A stretch of 64,000 bases of DNA from Nostoc sp. KVJ3 (GCF_026127265.1 NZ_WWFG01000001.1:3263501-3327500); one strand, 5' to 3'. Positions 9,602 through 19,287 are shown, numbered from the stretch's first letter. The notes: generated from the letters alone by a model not told the origin. A program made the numbers and translations.

Positions 9602-10972
9602 ATGACTAACCCCACAGTAGAAAACTTAGTAATTATCGGTTCTGGCCCAGCAGGGTACACAGCCGCCATTTATGCCGGACGCGCTAACCTGAAACCTGTT
9701 GTATTTGAAGGTTTCCAAGCCGGGGGTTTACCTGGTGGGCAATTAATGACAACGACAGAAGTCGAGAACTTTCCAGGGTTTCCCCAAGGGATTACGGGGC
9801 CGGAACTGATGGATCGGATGAAAGCACAGGCAGAGCGCTGGGGGGCTGAACTATATACTGAAGATGTTATATCAGTTGATTTGAGTCAGCGTCCATTTAC
9901 AGTGCGATCGCAAGATAGGGAAATTAAAACCAACACCATCGTCATTGCTACGGGTGCGACAGCAAAGCGTTTGGGTTTACCTAGCGAACATGAATTTTGG
10001 AGTCGCGGTATTTCCGCTTGTGCAATTTGCGATGGTGCAACACCAATTTTTCACGGTGCAGAATTAGCTGTAATTGGTGCTGGCGACTCGGCGGCGGAAG
10101 AGTCTATTTACCTCACCAAATACGGTTCTAAGGTAAATATGTTGGTACGCACCGATAAGATGCGGGCTTCTAAAGCCATGCAAGACAGGGTTTTGAGTAA
10201 CCCGAAAATCCAGGTGCATTGGAATACAGAAGCCGTGGATATCTTTGGTAATGGTCACATGGAAGGGGTGAAAGTCCGCAATACTAAAACTGGTGAAGAA
10301 AGCCAACTGCACGCTAAGGGTTTATTCTACGCTGTTGGTCATACTCCCAATACCTCTTTATTTAAGGGGCAGCTAGAACTGGATGAGGTGGGTTACGTTG
10401 TCACCAAACACGGTACTGTAGAAACCAGTGTAGAAGGCGTTTTTGCGGCTGGCGACGTGCAAGATCATGAATTTCGCCAAGCAATTACGGCTGCGGGTAC
10501 TGGCTGTATGGCGGCGATGTTAGCAGAACGTTGGTTGTCATCGAGTGGGTTAATTCAAGAATTCCATCAACAGCCAGAAGCAGCAGATAATGAATTAGAA
10601 CATCAGCCAGCCAAAAAGACTGAAGCCGAGGAAGAAGCTGGGTTTAACTTGGATGGAACGCGCCATGCGGGAGGTTATGCCTTACGGAAATTGTTCCATG
10701 AAAGCGATCGCTTACTCCTGGTTAAATACGTCTCTCCTGGTTGCGGCCCTTGCCATACCCTGAAGCCAATTTTAAATAAAGTGGTGGATGAATTTGAAAG
10801 CATTATTCACTTTGTAGAAATTGACATCGACAAAGACCGAGATATTGCTGAAAATGCTGGTGTGACAGGAACGCCAACGGTTCAATTGTTCAAAAATAAG
10901 GAACTGGTGAAGGAAGTTAAAGGTGTGAAGCAAAAGAGCGAATATCGTCAGTTGATTGAAAGCAATCTGTAA
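9602..10972 (+). CDS. trxB: NADPH-thioredoxin reductase with fused thioredoxin (NTRC)
   Basis: 456 residues from the ATG at 9602; an in-frame ATG at 9584 would add six. Residues ~5-320 are an FAD/NADPH-dependent thioredoxin reductase: FAD motif GSGPAGYTAA, redox pair CAIC at 140-143, NADPH motif GAGDSAAEE. After a charged linker, residues ~350-456 are a thioredoxin with active site CGPC at 381-384. The fusion is the NTRC enzyme of oxygenic phototrophs, which uses NADPH to reduce 2-Cys peroxiredoxin and to support redox control of metabolism in the cytoplasm. The reductase/thioredoxin order, length and both active sites are intact. Confidence 0.95.
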   Translation: MTNPTVENLVIIGSGPAGYTAAIYAGRANLKPVVFEGFQAGGLPGGQLMTTTEVENFPGFPQGITGPELMDRMKAQAERWGAELYTEDVISVDLSQRPFTVRSQDREIKTNTIVIATGATAKRLGLPSEHEFWSRGISACAICDGATPIFHGAELAVIGAGDSAAEESIYLTKYGSKVNMLVRTDKMRASKAMQDRVLSNPKIQVHWNTEAVDIFGNGHMEGVKVRNTKTGEESQLHAKGLFYAVGHTPNTSLFKGQLELDEVGYVVTKHGTVETSVEGVFAAGDVQDHEFRQAITAAGTGCMAAMLAERWLSSSGLIQEFHQQPEAADNELEHQPAKKTEAEEEAGFNLDGTRHAGGYALRKLFHESDRLLLVKYVSPGCGPCHTLKPILNKVVDEFESIIHFVEIDIDKDRDIAENAGVTGTPTVQLFKNKELVKEVKGVKQKSEYRQLIESNL

Positions 10973-11481
10973 TTACAGTTAGGAGTTTATGGTGTATACA
11001 CAAGTCGAAAAAAGCTTGATTTCCCGATTTTTTAACTCCTAAAAAGGCACAGAGTCAACAGCCGAGGCTCTGCTCCAATAATATATGTGAGTCAGAGCCT
11101 CAATTAATGCATTTCTATGAGGAGTATGGGAACAAGGATAGGACTAGCCCTTTCAAGGTGGGTAAAAATTTTGGTCAATAAATTCCTATTTCCGCTCTTT
11201 TCTCTGTGTTCTCTGCGACTCTGTGGTTAGATAAATTACTTTTCAACCGCAGAGACAATAGAGTTGCCAGTGCGCCCTTGCGGTTAAGAGACTTGTAGCA
11301 ACTGGCGCGACGCAGAGAGAAAAAAGAGATTTTACAAGTCACCTTGAAAGGGCTAGTCCTGAAGCAAAGCTTACTAATGGTTCAATGGAATTACCAACCT
11401 ATGGCAACTGATTTCATCCCTAGTTTTATCAACACGCTGGTTTTATAATTGCTCAAGACATTTAAAAGGATATTACAGAGA
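10973..11481. other. Intergenic region with two repeat elements
   Basis: About 510 bp before the DUF427 gene. It holds a partial copy (11033-11063) of the element found whole at 24766-24868 and a 221-bp element with 21-bp terminal inverted repeats (11140-11360). No gene seen. Confidence 0.6.
11140..11360. mobile_element. MITE-like element with 21-bp perfect terminal inverted repeats
   Basis: The left end (11140-11160, AGGACTAGCCCTTTCAAGG plus TG) is repeated as an exact inverse at 11340-11360. The 221-bp body holds GC-rich segments such as CTCTGCG/CGCAGAG and no ORF. I see no clear target duplication. Confidence 0.65.
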
Positions 11482-11976
11482 ATGAGACCAAATCCTATCC
11501 CGCCAGAACCCGGTCAAGAATCAGTTTGGAATTATCCCCGTCCGGCTCGTTTAGAAGATAGCAACAAATCAATTCGGATAATTGTTAATAATATTGTTTT
11601 AGCAGAAACAAGTAAAGCGAAAAGAGTCGTAGAAACTAGCCATCCTCCTTCTTATTACATTCCTTCAGAAGATATTAAGCTAGAATATCTGATAGAAACA
11701 CCTAAAAAAACTTGGTGTGAATGGAAAGGTAAATGTCTATATTATGATATCAGTATTGGTGATAAATATATAAATAACGCTGCTTGGCGATATTTTGAAC
11801 CCACACCTGATTTTGTAACAATTCAAGAATATTATGCTTTTTATCCTAGTTTAATGGATGCTTGCTATGTAAATGATGAGCTAGTTATGTCTCAACCTGG
11901 TGATTTTTATGGGGGATGGATTACTGCTGATATTGTCGGGCCATTTAAAGGTAGCCCTGGAACAATGGGGTGGTAA
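11482..11976 (+). CDS. DUF427 domain protein
   Basis: 164 residues from the ATG at 11482. A TTG at 11449 is in frame, but family members usually start MRP... as here. The opening (PGQESVWNYPRPARLE), then VETSHPPSYYIP, WCEWKGKCLYYDI and AAWRYFEPTP are the conserved text of the DUF427 family, a small beta-rich fold of unknown biochemical function. The C-terminal part ends in a GGWIT...GPFKG motif also typical of the family. It stands alone between repeats and convergently with ilvC. Confidence 0.85.
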   Translation: MRPNPIPPEPGQESVWNYPRPARLEDSNKSIRIIVNNIVLAETSKAKRVVETSHPPSYYIPSEDIKLEYLIETPKKTWCEWKGKCLYYDISIGDKYINNAAWRYFEPTPDFVTIQEYYAFYPSLMDACYVNDELVMSQPGDFYGGWITADIVGPFKGSPGTMGW

Positions 11977-12139
11977 TAATTAGAGCCGCGCAAATAATTA
12001 AAGGTTCGTAGTGTTAGCGCAGCGTCTCGCAGAGAGGGCTGAAGCCCTCACTAAAAACTAATCTCAAGATTTTTTACATTACTTAATCTAGTTTGATTTA
12101 TTCTCGCCGACTTACTTCCCAACTAATTTCAAAATCATT

Positions 12140-12170
12140 GTAGAGAGACGTTGCAATGCAACGCCTCTAC
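12140..12170. terminator. Palindrome downstream of ilvC
   Basis: GTAGAG...GACGTTGCAATGCAACG...CTCTAC folds into a nearly perfect hairpin 5 bp past the ilvC stop. The same palindrome type is widespread in cyanobacterial genomes, so it is both a dispersed repeat and a plausible transcription end; the U-tract is weak. Confidence 0.5.
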
Positions 12171-12174
12171 ATTC

Positions 12175-13170
12175 TTAAGCTTTTTTCAACCAGCTAAACA
12201 TAGCGCGTAAATCTTTACCAACTTCTTCAATTTTATGTTCAGCTTCTTTACGACGCAAGGCGGTAAATCCTGGTTTACCAGCTTGGTTTTCTAGAACAAA
12301 TTCTCGTGCAAATTGTCCAGATTGAATTTCGCTGAGAATCTTCTGCATTTCAAGCTTGGTTTGTTCGGTAACAATCCGTGGGCCACGGGTATAATCGCCA
12401 TATTCAGCTGTGTTTGAAATGCTGTCGCGCATTTTGGCTAAACCGCCTTCTACAACCAAGTCAACAATCAGCTTGACTTCATGCAGACATTCAAAATAAG
12501 CCAATTCTGGTTGATAACCAGCTTCTACCAAAGTTTCAAATCCGGCTTTGATTAAAGCGCTCAAACCACCGCACAATACGGCTTGTTCGCCAAATAAATC
12601 AGTTTCAGTTTCTTCGCGGAAAGTTGTTTCCAGCACACCAGCGCGAGTCCCACCGATACCTTTAGCATAAGACATAGCGCGATCGCGTGCTTGACCACTG
12701 GCATCTTGATAAACTGCAAATAGCGCTGGTACACCTTCCCCACTTTCATAAGTCCGCCGTACCAAATGCCCCGGCCCTTTGGGTGCTACCATCACCACAT
12801 CTACATTAGCCGGTGGTACAACTTGCCCAAAGTGAATATTGAACCCGTGAGCAAAAGCTAACACATTCCCTTCTTCTAGATTGGGTTCAATCTCGTTTTT
12901 GTAAATCGTTTTTTGGACTTCATCAGGTAACAAAATCATGATGAAATCAGCAGCATTGGCCGCATCTGCGACATTTTTCACAGTTAACCCAGCTGCTTCA
13001 GCTTTTGCAACTGACTTACTACCCGGATATAGTCCCACAATCACATTCAAACCACTATCTTTGAGATTGAGAGCATGGGCATGACCTTGAGAACCATAGC
13101 CGATAATAGCAATAGTTTTTCCAGCCAAAAGGTCTAAATTGGCATCTTCGTCATAATACATCCGGGCCAT
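12175..13170 (-). CDS. ilvC: Ketol-acid reductoisomerase (class I)
   Basis: 331 residues. The ATG at 13170 (MARMYYDEDANL) is chosen over the in-frame start at 13191 because AGGAGA lies about 8 nt before it and because the family begins here. The N-terminal NADPH Rossmann motif GYGSQGHAHALNLKDSG is followed by the knotted helical domain with the Mg-binding segment ETTFREETETDLFGEQ. The enzyme converts acetolactate or acetohydroxybutyrate to the dihydroxy acid in Leu/Val/Ile synthesis. It is monocistronic: the DUF4349 gene diverges from it and a hairpin follows the stop. Confidence 0.97.
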   Translation of the reverse strand: MARMYYDEDANLDLLAGKTIAIIGYGSQGHAHALNLKDSGLNVIVGLYPGSKSVAKAEAAGLTVKNVADAANAADFIMILLPDEVQKTIYKNEIEPNLEEGNVLAFAHGFNIHFGQVVPPANVDVVMVAPKGPGHLVRRTYESGEGVPALFAVYQDASGQARDRAMSYAKGIGGTRAGVLETTFREETETDLFGEQAVLCGGLSALIKAGFETLVEAGYQPELAYFECLHEVKLIVDLVVEGGLAKMRDSISNTAEYGDYTRGPRIVTEQTKLEMQKILSEIQSGQFAREFVLENQAGKPGFTALRRKEAEHKIEEVGKDLRAMFSWLKKA

Positions 13171-13421
13171 AGAAGCATCTCCTGTCAGCAAGCATCGTCA
13201 TAAATTGGCAGACTTTTGATTGTACCCCAAATTGAGTAACCACAGATGAATTATCAATCATTCAATTTATCCGTTTTAACCCCGCCACAGGGGGCGGAGG
13301 GTCAAAAAATAATTATACCCAATGCCCAATGACTAACCCTGTTACATAAATCGCAACAATACAGGCTTTGAGTTTTACATCAGCAATACTGGGTTTAACT
13401 TCATCCATCTAAGGGTAGATT

Positions 13422-14354
13422 ATGTACGCTTCGACTAAATTACCGCGCACATCTGCTTTATTTATCAGTGCATTATTGGGAGGATTGATTTTTACCAGTT
13501 GTGCCTCTTCCACTCAGTCAGCAAATAAGGCTTTACCTCCAAGCGCACCCGATGGTGCGGTAAATTCAGCAGCTGCACCTGCAAGTGAAAGGAGTAGTTC
13601 TCTAAAGACGGAAGCGGAAGCTGCACCAATAGCCCGTTCACGTCCCCAACTTATTAAAAAGGCAGCAATCTCCTTAACTGTCAACTCTGTAGATCGGGCT
13701 ATTGAGGCTGTTTCGCAAATTATCAATCAACAGCAAGGGGATTTGATCGGGTTGAAACAACAACAACCCAAAAGTGACAACCCGCGTTACACAGCAACAA
13801 TCCAATTGCGGATACCAGAAAATCGTCTAGAACCTACCCTGGAAGAACTAGCTAAATTAGGCACTGTTGAAAGTCGTAATATCACTGCCGAAGATGTGGG
13901 CGATCGCTTGGTAGATTTTCAAGCTAGATTAACCAATCTACAAAAAACTGAAGCCAATTTGCAAAAAATTATGGATCGGGCAGGTTCTATTAGAGATGTG
14001 CTTAGTGTTGCTCAAGAATTAAGTAATGTTAGAGAAAGCATAGAACAAATTAATGCCCAACTCAAAAACCTCCAAAATCAAGTTGCATATTCTACAATTA
14101 CGCTCAACCTCGAAGCAGCAGTTTCTAGCACCAGTCCCCAACCTGCCTTGGGTTTGCAAGTTCAAGAAACTTGGAATAATTCTACCCACTCTTTGAGTGC
14201 ATTTTCCGTTGGCTTACTCAAGTTGGGTATTTGGTTAATTGTTTACAGTCCCTATTTGTTAATTTTTGCTGCTCTGATCTATGGTTTTAGCCGTTGGCGA
14301 CGAAATAATTCACCACGTTTGATACAAACACCAGAATCAACTCGTTCTGAATGA
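13422..14354 (+). CDS. DUF4349 lipoprotein
   Basis: 310 residues. Residues 10-27 form a lipoprotein signal peptide ending in the lipobox IFTSC (Cys ~27). A Ser/Ala-rich linker leads to the DUF4349 core (~75-240): KKAAISLTVNSVDRAIEAV, then TATIQLRIPENRLEPTLEEL and GTVESRNITAEDVGDRLVDF, and a coiled coil. A single membrane helix lies at ~262-288, followed by a basic tail. The family occurs in envelope proteins of unknown activity. A lipid anchor and C-terminal helix together imply that the middle part lies outside the plasma membrane. Confidence 0.85.
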   Translation: MYASTKLPRTSALFISALLGGLIFTSCASSTQSANKALPPSAPDGAVNSAAAPASERSSSLKTEAEAAPIARSRPQLIKKAAISLTVNSVDRAIEAVSQIINQQQGDLIGLKQQQPKSDNPRYTATIQLRIPENRLEPTLEELAKLGTVESRNITAEDVGDRLVDFQARLTNLQKTEANLQKIMDRAGSIRDVLSVAQELSNVRESIEQINAQLKNLQNQVAYSTITLNLEAAVSSTSPQPALGLQVQETWNNSTHSLSAFSVGLLKLGIWLIVYSPYLLIFAALIYGFSRWRRNNSPRLIQTPESTRSE

Positions 14355-14588
14355 ACTTGTATAAATCCTACATCTACCGTTGATAAATTTACATAAGCAA
14401 AGAGCATATTAAATATTGCCAAATCTTATTGTCTGAGCCTCTATCTTTAAACGTTCTATCTATCCTGTAGTTTTGATTACTTTAATCATTCTTCAAATGT
14501 AAACAGCAATACAAAATATCTGATGACAATTTTGATACAAATTTGTTAAGAATAGTTACAATAGTCGGAATACAGGATAATATTTCTT

Positions 14589-15923
14589 ATGCTAAATTCG
14601 CTTGACAACAATCCACCCCATCAAGTAGTTATTGTTGGCGGTGGTTTTGGTGGATTATATGCAGCCAAAACACTTGCCAAGGCAGCAGTAAAGGTTACTC
14701 TGATCGATAAACGTAACTTTCATCTATTTCAACCCCTGCTATATCAAGTCGCCACAGGTGCGCTATCTCCTGCTGATATTTCCTCACCGTTGCGTTCTGT
14801 CCTCAGCAAGAGTAAGAATACGAAAGTGCTGCTGGGAGAGGTGAATAATATCGATCCAGAAGCAAAACAAGTGACTGTAGGCAACGAAGCAATAGCTTAC
14901 GACACATTGATTGTTGCCACAGGTGCGAAGCATTCCTACTTTGGCAAAGATAACTGGGAAGAATTCGCCCCAGGCTTGAAAACTGTAGAAGATGCCATAG
15001 AAATGCGTAGCCGGATTTTTTCGGCCTTTGAAGCCGCAGAGAAAGAAACCGATCCAGAAAAACGCCGGGCTTGGTTAACTTTTGTAATTGTGGGTGGCGG
15101 CCCAACCGGTGTAGAGTTAGCGGGTGCGATCGCAGAATTGGCAAATCAAACTCTCAAAGACGATTTCCGCAACATCGACACATCAGAAGCCAAGATTTTG
15201 CTATTAGAAGGGCTGGATCGGATTCTGCCACCCTTTGCACCAGAGTTATCACAAGAAGCGGAAGCATCTCTGACGCGGTTGGGGGTAATTGTCCAGACAA
15301 AAACACTGGTAACGAATATTGAAAATGATACAGTTACCCTCAAACAAGGCGATGAAGTTAAAGAAATTGCCTCAAAAACGGTATTATGGGCAGCAGGTGT
15401 AAAAGCTTCAGCAATGGGAAAAGTGCTAGCAGAACGCACAGGTGCTGAGTGCGATCGCGCTGGACGCATTATTGTTGAACCTGACTTGAGTATTAAAGGA
15501 CATCCCAATATTTTTGTAATTGGCGACTTAGCAAATTTTTCTCATCAAAATGGTAAGCCGCTACCTGGTGTTGCACCTGTAGCGAAACAGCAAGGTGAAT
15601 ATGTAGCAACATTAGTCCAAAAGCGGCTTTTAGGTAACAATTTGCCACCTTTTGCTTATACCGATCATGGTAGTTTAGCGATGATTGGGCACAATTCTGC
15701 TGTGGTAGATTTGGGCTTTATGAAACTGAAAGGTTTCTTTGCATGGCTGTTTTGGCTAGTGATTCACATCTACTTCTTAATTGAATTCAACAACAAATTA
15801 GTAGTGATGATTCAGTGGGCATGGAACTATTTCACCCGTAATCGTGGAGCAAGATTAATTACAGGTAAAGAATCAATCACGGAGTTTGTAATTGCCGATA
15901 ATAAACAGCCTGTAAATGTCTAA
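14589..15923 (+). CDS. ndh: Type II NAD(P)H dehydrogenase (NDH-2)
   Basis: 444 residues. The FAD motif GGGFGGLYAAKTL (about residue 17) and the second dinucleotide motif VGGGPTGVELAGAIAEL (~165) are intact, and the family signature FQPLLYQVATGALSP follows the first. Near the end IFVIGDLA is the FAD-contacting motif, and a hydrophobic amphipathic segment (FFAWLFWLVIHIYFLI) serves for membrane attachment. The enzyme passes electrons from NAD(P)H to quinone without pumping protons. A hairpin plus T5 at 15983-16023 follows the stop. Confidence 0.93.
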   Translation: MLNSLDNNPPHQVVIVGGGFGGLYAAKTLAKAAVKVTLIDKRNFHLFQPLLYQVATGALSPADISSPLRSVLSKSKNTKVLLGEVNNIDPEAKQVTVGNEAIAYDTLIVATGAKHSYFGKDNWEEFAPGLKTVEDAIEMRSRIFSAFEAAEKETDPEKRRAWLTFVIVGGGPTGVELAGAIAELANQTLKDDFRNIDTSEAKILLLEGLDRILPPFAPELSQEAEASLTRLGVIVQTKTLVTNIENDTVTLKQGDEVKEIASKTVLWAAGVKASAMGKVLAERTGAECDRAGRIIVEPDLSIKGHPNIFVIGDLANFSHQNGKPLPGVAPVAKQQGEYVATLVQKRLLGNNLPPFAYTDHGSLAMIGHNSAVVDLGFMKLKGFFAWLFWLVIHIYFLIEFNNKLVVMIQWAWNYFTRNRGARLITGKESITEFVIADNKQPVNV

Positions 15924-15982
15924 TTAGTCATTAGTCATTAGTTATTCTCACCTTGCCCCCTGCCTCTCCACTCCCCACTCCC

Positions 15983-16023
15983 CGCCCTCATAAATTAGCA
16001 GTAAGCTATTTGAGGGCGTTTTT
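15983..16023 (+). terminator. Rho-independent terminator after ndh
   Basis: CGCCCTCA (15983-15990) pairs with TGAGGGCG (16011-16018) and is followed directly by TTTTTC. The loop is about 20 nt. It lies just before the dapL start and separates the two transcripts. Confidence 0.65.
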
Positions 16024-16036
16024 CATAATCTAGATA

Positions 16037-17272
16037 ATGGCAACTATTAACGACAACTACCTGAAACTGAAAGCGGGTTATCTGTTTCCAGAAATTGCTC
16101 GGCGGGTGAATGCCTTTGCTGAAGCCAATCCTAATGCTAAAATTATCCGACTGGGCATTGGCGATGTTACCGAACCTCTGCCGGAGGCTTGCCGCACAGC
16201 GATGATTAAAGCTGTGGAAGAAATGGGCGATCGCAATACCTTCAAAGGTTACGGCCCAGAGCAAGGTTATGCTTGGTTACGGGAAAAAATTGCTACTCAC
16301 GATTTTCAAGCACGGGGAGCCGAAATTGATGCCTCCGAAATCTTTATCTCCGATGGTTCCAAGTGCGACACCGGCAATATTCTAGAAATCTTTGGTCATG
16401 ACAACATCATCGCCGTTACTGACCCAGTTTATCCCGTATACGTAGATACTAACGTTATGGTGGGAAATACGGGAGATGCTAACGATAAAGGCGAATTTGA
16501 AGGTTTAGTTTATCTACCAATTACGGCTAATAACAACTTCACCGCCGAAATTCCCTCCAAGAAAGTAGATTTAATTTATCTCTGCTTTCCCAATAACCCC
16601 ACAGGCGCAACTGCTACCAAGGAATATCTCAAAGCATGGGTGGACTATGCCAAAGCTAATAACTCGATTATTTTCTTTGATGCAGCCTACGAAGCTTACA
16701 TTACCGATCCATCACTTCCTCACTCAATTTATGAAATTGAAGGTGCAAGAGAAGTTGCGATCGAATTTCGTTCTTTCTCCAAGAACGCAGGTTTTACAGG
16801 AACTCGTTGTGCGTTAACTGTGGTACCGAAGACACTCAATGGAAAAGCCGCCGATGGTTCCGATGTAGAACTATGGAAACTCTGGAATCGTCGCCAGTCT
16901 ACCAAATTTAACGGCGTTTCTTACATCGTCCAACGGGGAGCCGAAGCGGTTTATTCTGAAGAAGGACAGGCACAAATCAAAGGATTAGTTAGCTTCTATC
17001 TAGAAAACGCCAAAATTATCCGCGAAAAACTCACAGCCGCCGGATTATCAGTTTATGGTGGCGTGAATGCACCTTACGTTTGGGTGAAAACGCCTAATGG
17101 TTTATCCAGTTGGGAATTCTTTGATAAGCTGCTGCAAACTGTCAACGTTGTAGGAACACCCGGTTCAGGCTTTGGTGCTGCGGGAGAAGGTTACTTCCGC
17201 ATTTCAGCGTTTAACAGCCGGGAAAATGTCGAAGAGGCGATGAAACGGATTACGGAAAAGTTTAAAGTGTAG
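16037..17272 (+). CDS. dapL: LL-diaminopimelate aminotransferase
   Basis: 411 residues, a class I/II PLP-dependent aminotransferase. The PLP lysine lies in SFSKNAGFTGTR (K249). The family segments IRLGIGDVTEPLP, FISDGSKCDTGN and YLCFPNNPTGA are all present. The enzyme makes LL-diaminopimelate directly from tetrahydrodipicolinate, the lysine/peptidoglycan route used by cyanobacteria and plants. Its last 24 bases, including the stop, recur with one mismatch at 18176-18199 beyond the Uma2 gene (see findings). The gene itself is intact. Confidence 0.95.
   Translation: MATINDNYLKLKAGYLFPEIARRVNAFAEANPNAKIIRLGIGDVTEPLPEACRTAMIKAVEEMGDRNTFKGYGPEQGYAWLREKIATHDFQARGAEIDASEIFISDGSKCDTGNILEIFGHDNIIAVTDPVYPVYVDTNVMVGNTGDANDKGEFEGLVYLPITANNNFTAEIPSKKVDLIYLCFPNNPTGATATKEYLKAWVDYAKANNSIIFFDAAYEAYITDPSLPHSIYEIEGAREVAIEFRSFSKNAGFTGTRCALTVVPKTLNGKAADGSDVELWKLWNRRQSTKFNGVSYIVQRGAEAVYSEEGQAQIKGLVSFYLENAKIIREKLTAAGLSVYGGVNAPYVWVKTPNGLSSWEFFDKLLQTVNVVGTPGSGFGAAGEGYFRISAFNSRENVEEAMKRITEKFKV
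17249..17272 (+). repeat. Direct repeat, left copy (3' end of dapL)
   Basis: 24 bp beginning ATTACGGAAAAGTTTAA. The same bases with one A/G difference are at 18176-18199, so a 903-bp interval holding a Uma2 gene is bracketed by direct repeats. Confidence 0.75.
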
Positions 17273-17309
17273 AGCGATCGCTTTTGTTAAACTCAATCTA
17301 TTAGTCTAA

Positions 17310-17343
17310 AGGTTACGGTGGGCTATATTATCCACCGTAACCT
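17310..17343. terminator. Perfect hairpin after dapL
   Basis: AGGTTACGGTGG pairs without mismatch with CCACCGTAACCT across a 10-nt loop. A strong T-run is absent, so it may be a transcription end or an RNA-stabilising hairpin. Confidence 0.5.
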
Positions 17344-17384
17344 GATAGATAATTAATTTAACTCAGCTTACTCATATTCTGATT

Positions 17385-18023
17385 ATGACTGCTGCTATCC
17401 CCATTTTCAAACCTGTTAGCCAGATGAAGTTAGCACCTGGTAGCACGGTGACTATTCCTGATGTTAGCTGGGAAGAATTTGAATCTATTTTAGAAGAATT
17501 GGGACAAAAAAGAACTACCAGAATTGCCTACAGCCAGGGTACTTTAGAAATTATGGCTCCTTTACCAGAACATGAAATACCTAAAGATTTAATTTCTGAT
17601 ATTGTCAAAATATTGCTGAAGGCTAAGAATATCAGGTATCAACCTTTTGGTTCTACCACTTTTAAACGACAAGGTGTAGCAGGAGTTGAACCTGATGCTT
17701 GCTTTTATATTCAGAATTATCAACAGATGATTGGTCATCGTCGCTTGCAATCTAACGATCCACCACCAGATTTAGCGATTGAGACTGATGTCACATCAAA
17801 AACTACTCTCGATGCTTATGAAGCCATTGGAGTCCCAGAACTATGGATTTATGACAGTGCAAACCTTTCTATTTATTTGCTGAGAGAGGGGAAATACATA
17901 AAATCTAACACCAGTCCTAATTTTGAAGATATAGCGATTACTCAAATTATTCCTACCACTGTGGAACGTAGTTGGCAAGTAGGAAGTTTTCAAGCTTTGG
18001 AAGAATTGGAAGCGATGATTTAG
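17385..18023 (+). CDS. Uma2 family putative endonuclease
   Basis: 212 residues with the Uma2/DUF820 pattern. SWEEFESILEELG starts the fold. EPDACFYI and PPPDLAIETDVTSKT carry the PD...(E/D)x(T/S) residues of the restriction-endonuclease-like active site, and YEAIGVPELWIYD follows. Uma2 genes are heavily amplified in cyanobacteria and their role is not known; a nuclease is inferred from the fold. The gene lies between direct repeats of the dapL end, which suggests it arrived as a small cassette. Confidence 0.85.
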   Translation: MTAAIPIFKPVSQMKLAPGSTVTIPDVSWEEFESILEELGQKRTTRIAYSQGTLEIMAPLPEHEIPKDLISDIVKILLKAKNIRYQPFGSTTFKRQGVAGVEPDACFYIQNYQQMIGHRRLQSNDPPPDLAIETDVTSKTTLDAYEAIGVPELWIYDSANLSIYLLREGKYIKSNTSPNFEDIAITQIIPTTVERSWQVGSFQALEELEAMI

Positions 18024-18175
18024 TAAATGATCAATTAGGCATCGCTCATTGTGAGTTACTGCCAAATGTGGAGATTGCTATAATTGCAATATATGCAGTA
18101 GCAACAAATATGCTGGAATTTGCGATCCTATTTAGTAAAATAGTGAAATAAATGGCGAGTTAAACAGTTCAGCAA

Positions 18176-18199
18176 ATTACGGAAAAGTTTAAGGTGTAG
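18176..18199 (+). repeat. Direct repeat, right copy of the dapL 3' end
   Basis: 24 bp that match 17249-17272 except for one base. There is no aminotransferase frame in front of it, so it is a displaced copy and not a gene end. Confidence 0.75.
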
Positions 18200-18284
18200 G
18201 TTTGTTGTGCATCAGTTTTGGATATCTTAAAGGTTATAGTTAAAGTTACCTAACGATCGATACTTAGAGGATTAATATTAGCAA

Positions 18285-19226
18285 ATGCCAAATAATCATT
18301 TACCAAAGACAAGATACGAAATAGCAGACAAACCTCAACTCAGACCCTATGGCTCAAAGGTTGATATTATTCTTGGTGGCAACAATCAGTTTGGTTTTGA
18401 TGGAGAAAGTTGTCTCATTTTGGGTAATGAGCTGATAGTTCGTCTCATTCCTCGGCAAAACAAGAAGTTTGAGTTTCAGAAATTTACAGCCTATTTAGAA
18501 GGTTTTGCTACTGCTAGCGAAGCAGAGGAGGCTGGTTTAAAGTTTGCGATGTAAGTTTTGTGGGCAGCAGTCTCATTAGGATGTCCACTACGGTTAGAAT
18601 ATCACACTCCGCTGCCATGTGTAGTATACGATCGGACTCCACAGGAAGGGATGCTGATGGGGGTAGAATTTCGTGGTATGTTAACCAGTGGAGCAAGTCT
18701 AGTTGTTGAGGTATTGGAGCAAACTTTCACTTCTAATGTCCCAATTAATAATAAACAGCTACTTGTTTCAATGGAGCTTTTTGCCGCAGCTCGTTTAGAG
18801 GTAACAGAACGTGCAAGATTTGTTGGGCTGATATCGGCACTTGAGCCATTAGCTGAACAGAAAAAATTTGAATACCCAGACTTAAAAAAGATTGTCAAAG
18901 AGACCTTAAACAAGGTGCAAGATTCAGTGGATTTACCTGATGATATAAAGCGATCGCTCGAAGGGAGTATCAGGAATCTAACACGCGAATCTGTATCACA
19001 CGCTATTAAACGCCTTATTACAACTCATTTATCTGAGGACAAAATGGCATTAGAAATTCTGCAAGAAGCTTATACAATCCGCAGCAAGATTCTACATGAA
19101 GGGGCTTTCTATCCAGATTTACGCGATAAAAGTTATAAAATTGAAGATGTTATACGCCGTCTCTACTCTGCCATAGTCGGATACGAACTTCGCTCCCCAG
19201 CAGTCACATATACAAATAATGATTAG
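18285..19226 (+). pseudogene. HEPN-like (Apea-type) protein gene interrupted by one in-frame TAA
   Basis: Two open segments (18285-18554, 89 codons; then to 19226) are in the same frame. Only a TAA at 18552-18554 and the two sense codons GTT TTG separate the first from the next possible start. One C-to-T change (CAA to TAA) would explain it. The C-terminal ~100 residues are helical and end with RSKILHEG, matching the R-x4-H motif of HEPN domains, many of which are RNases in defence and toxin systems. The N-terminal part (FGFDGESCLILGNELIVRLI) is beta-rich and unrecognised. It may be a pseudogene, a readthrough gene, or two coupled proteins. Confidence 0.6.
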
Positions 19227-19287
19227 CCTTGAGATGAACAGTTAAATTCAAGGTTCGATTTTACAGGTTAGACAAAGCGCGATCGCT

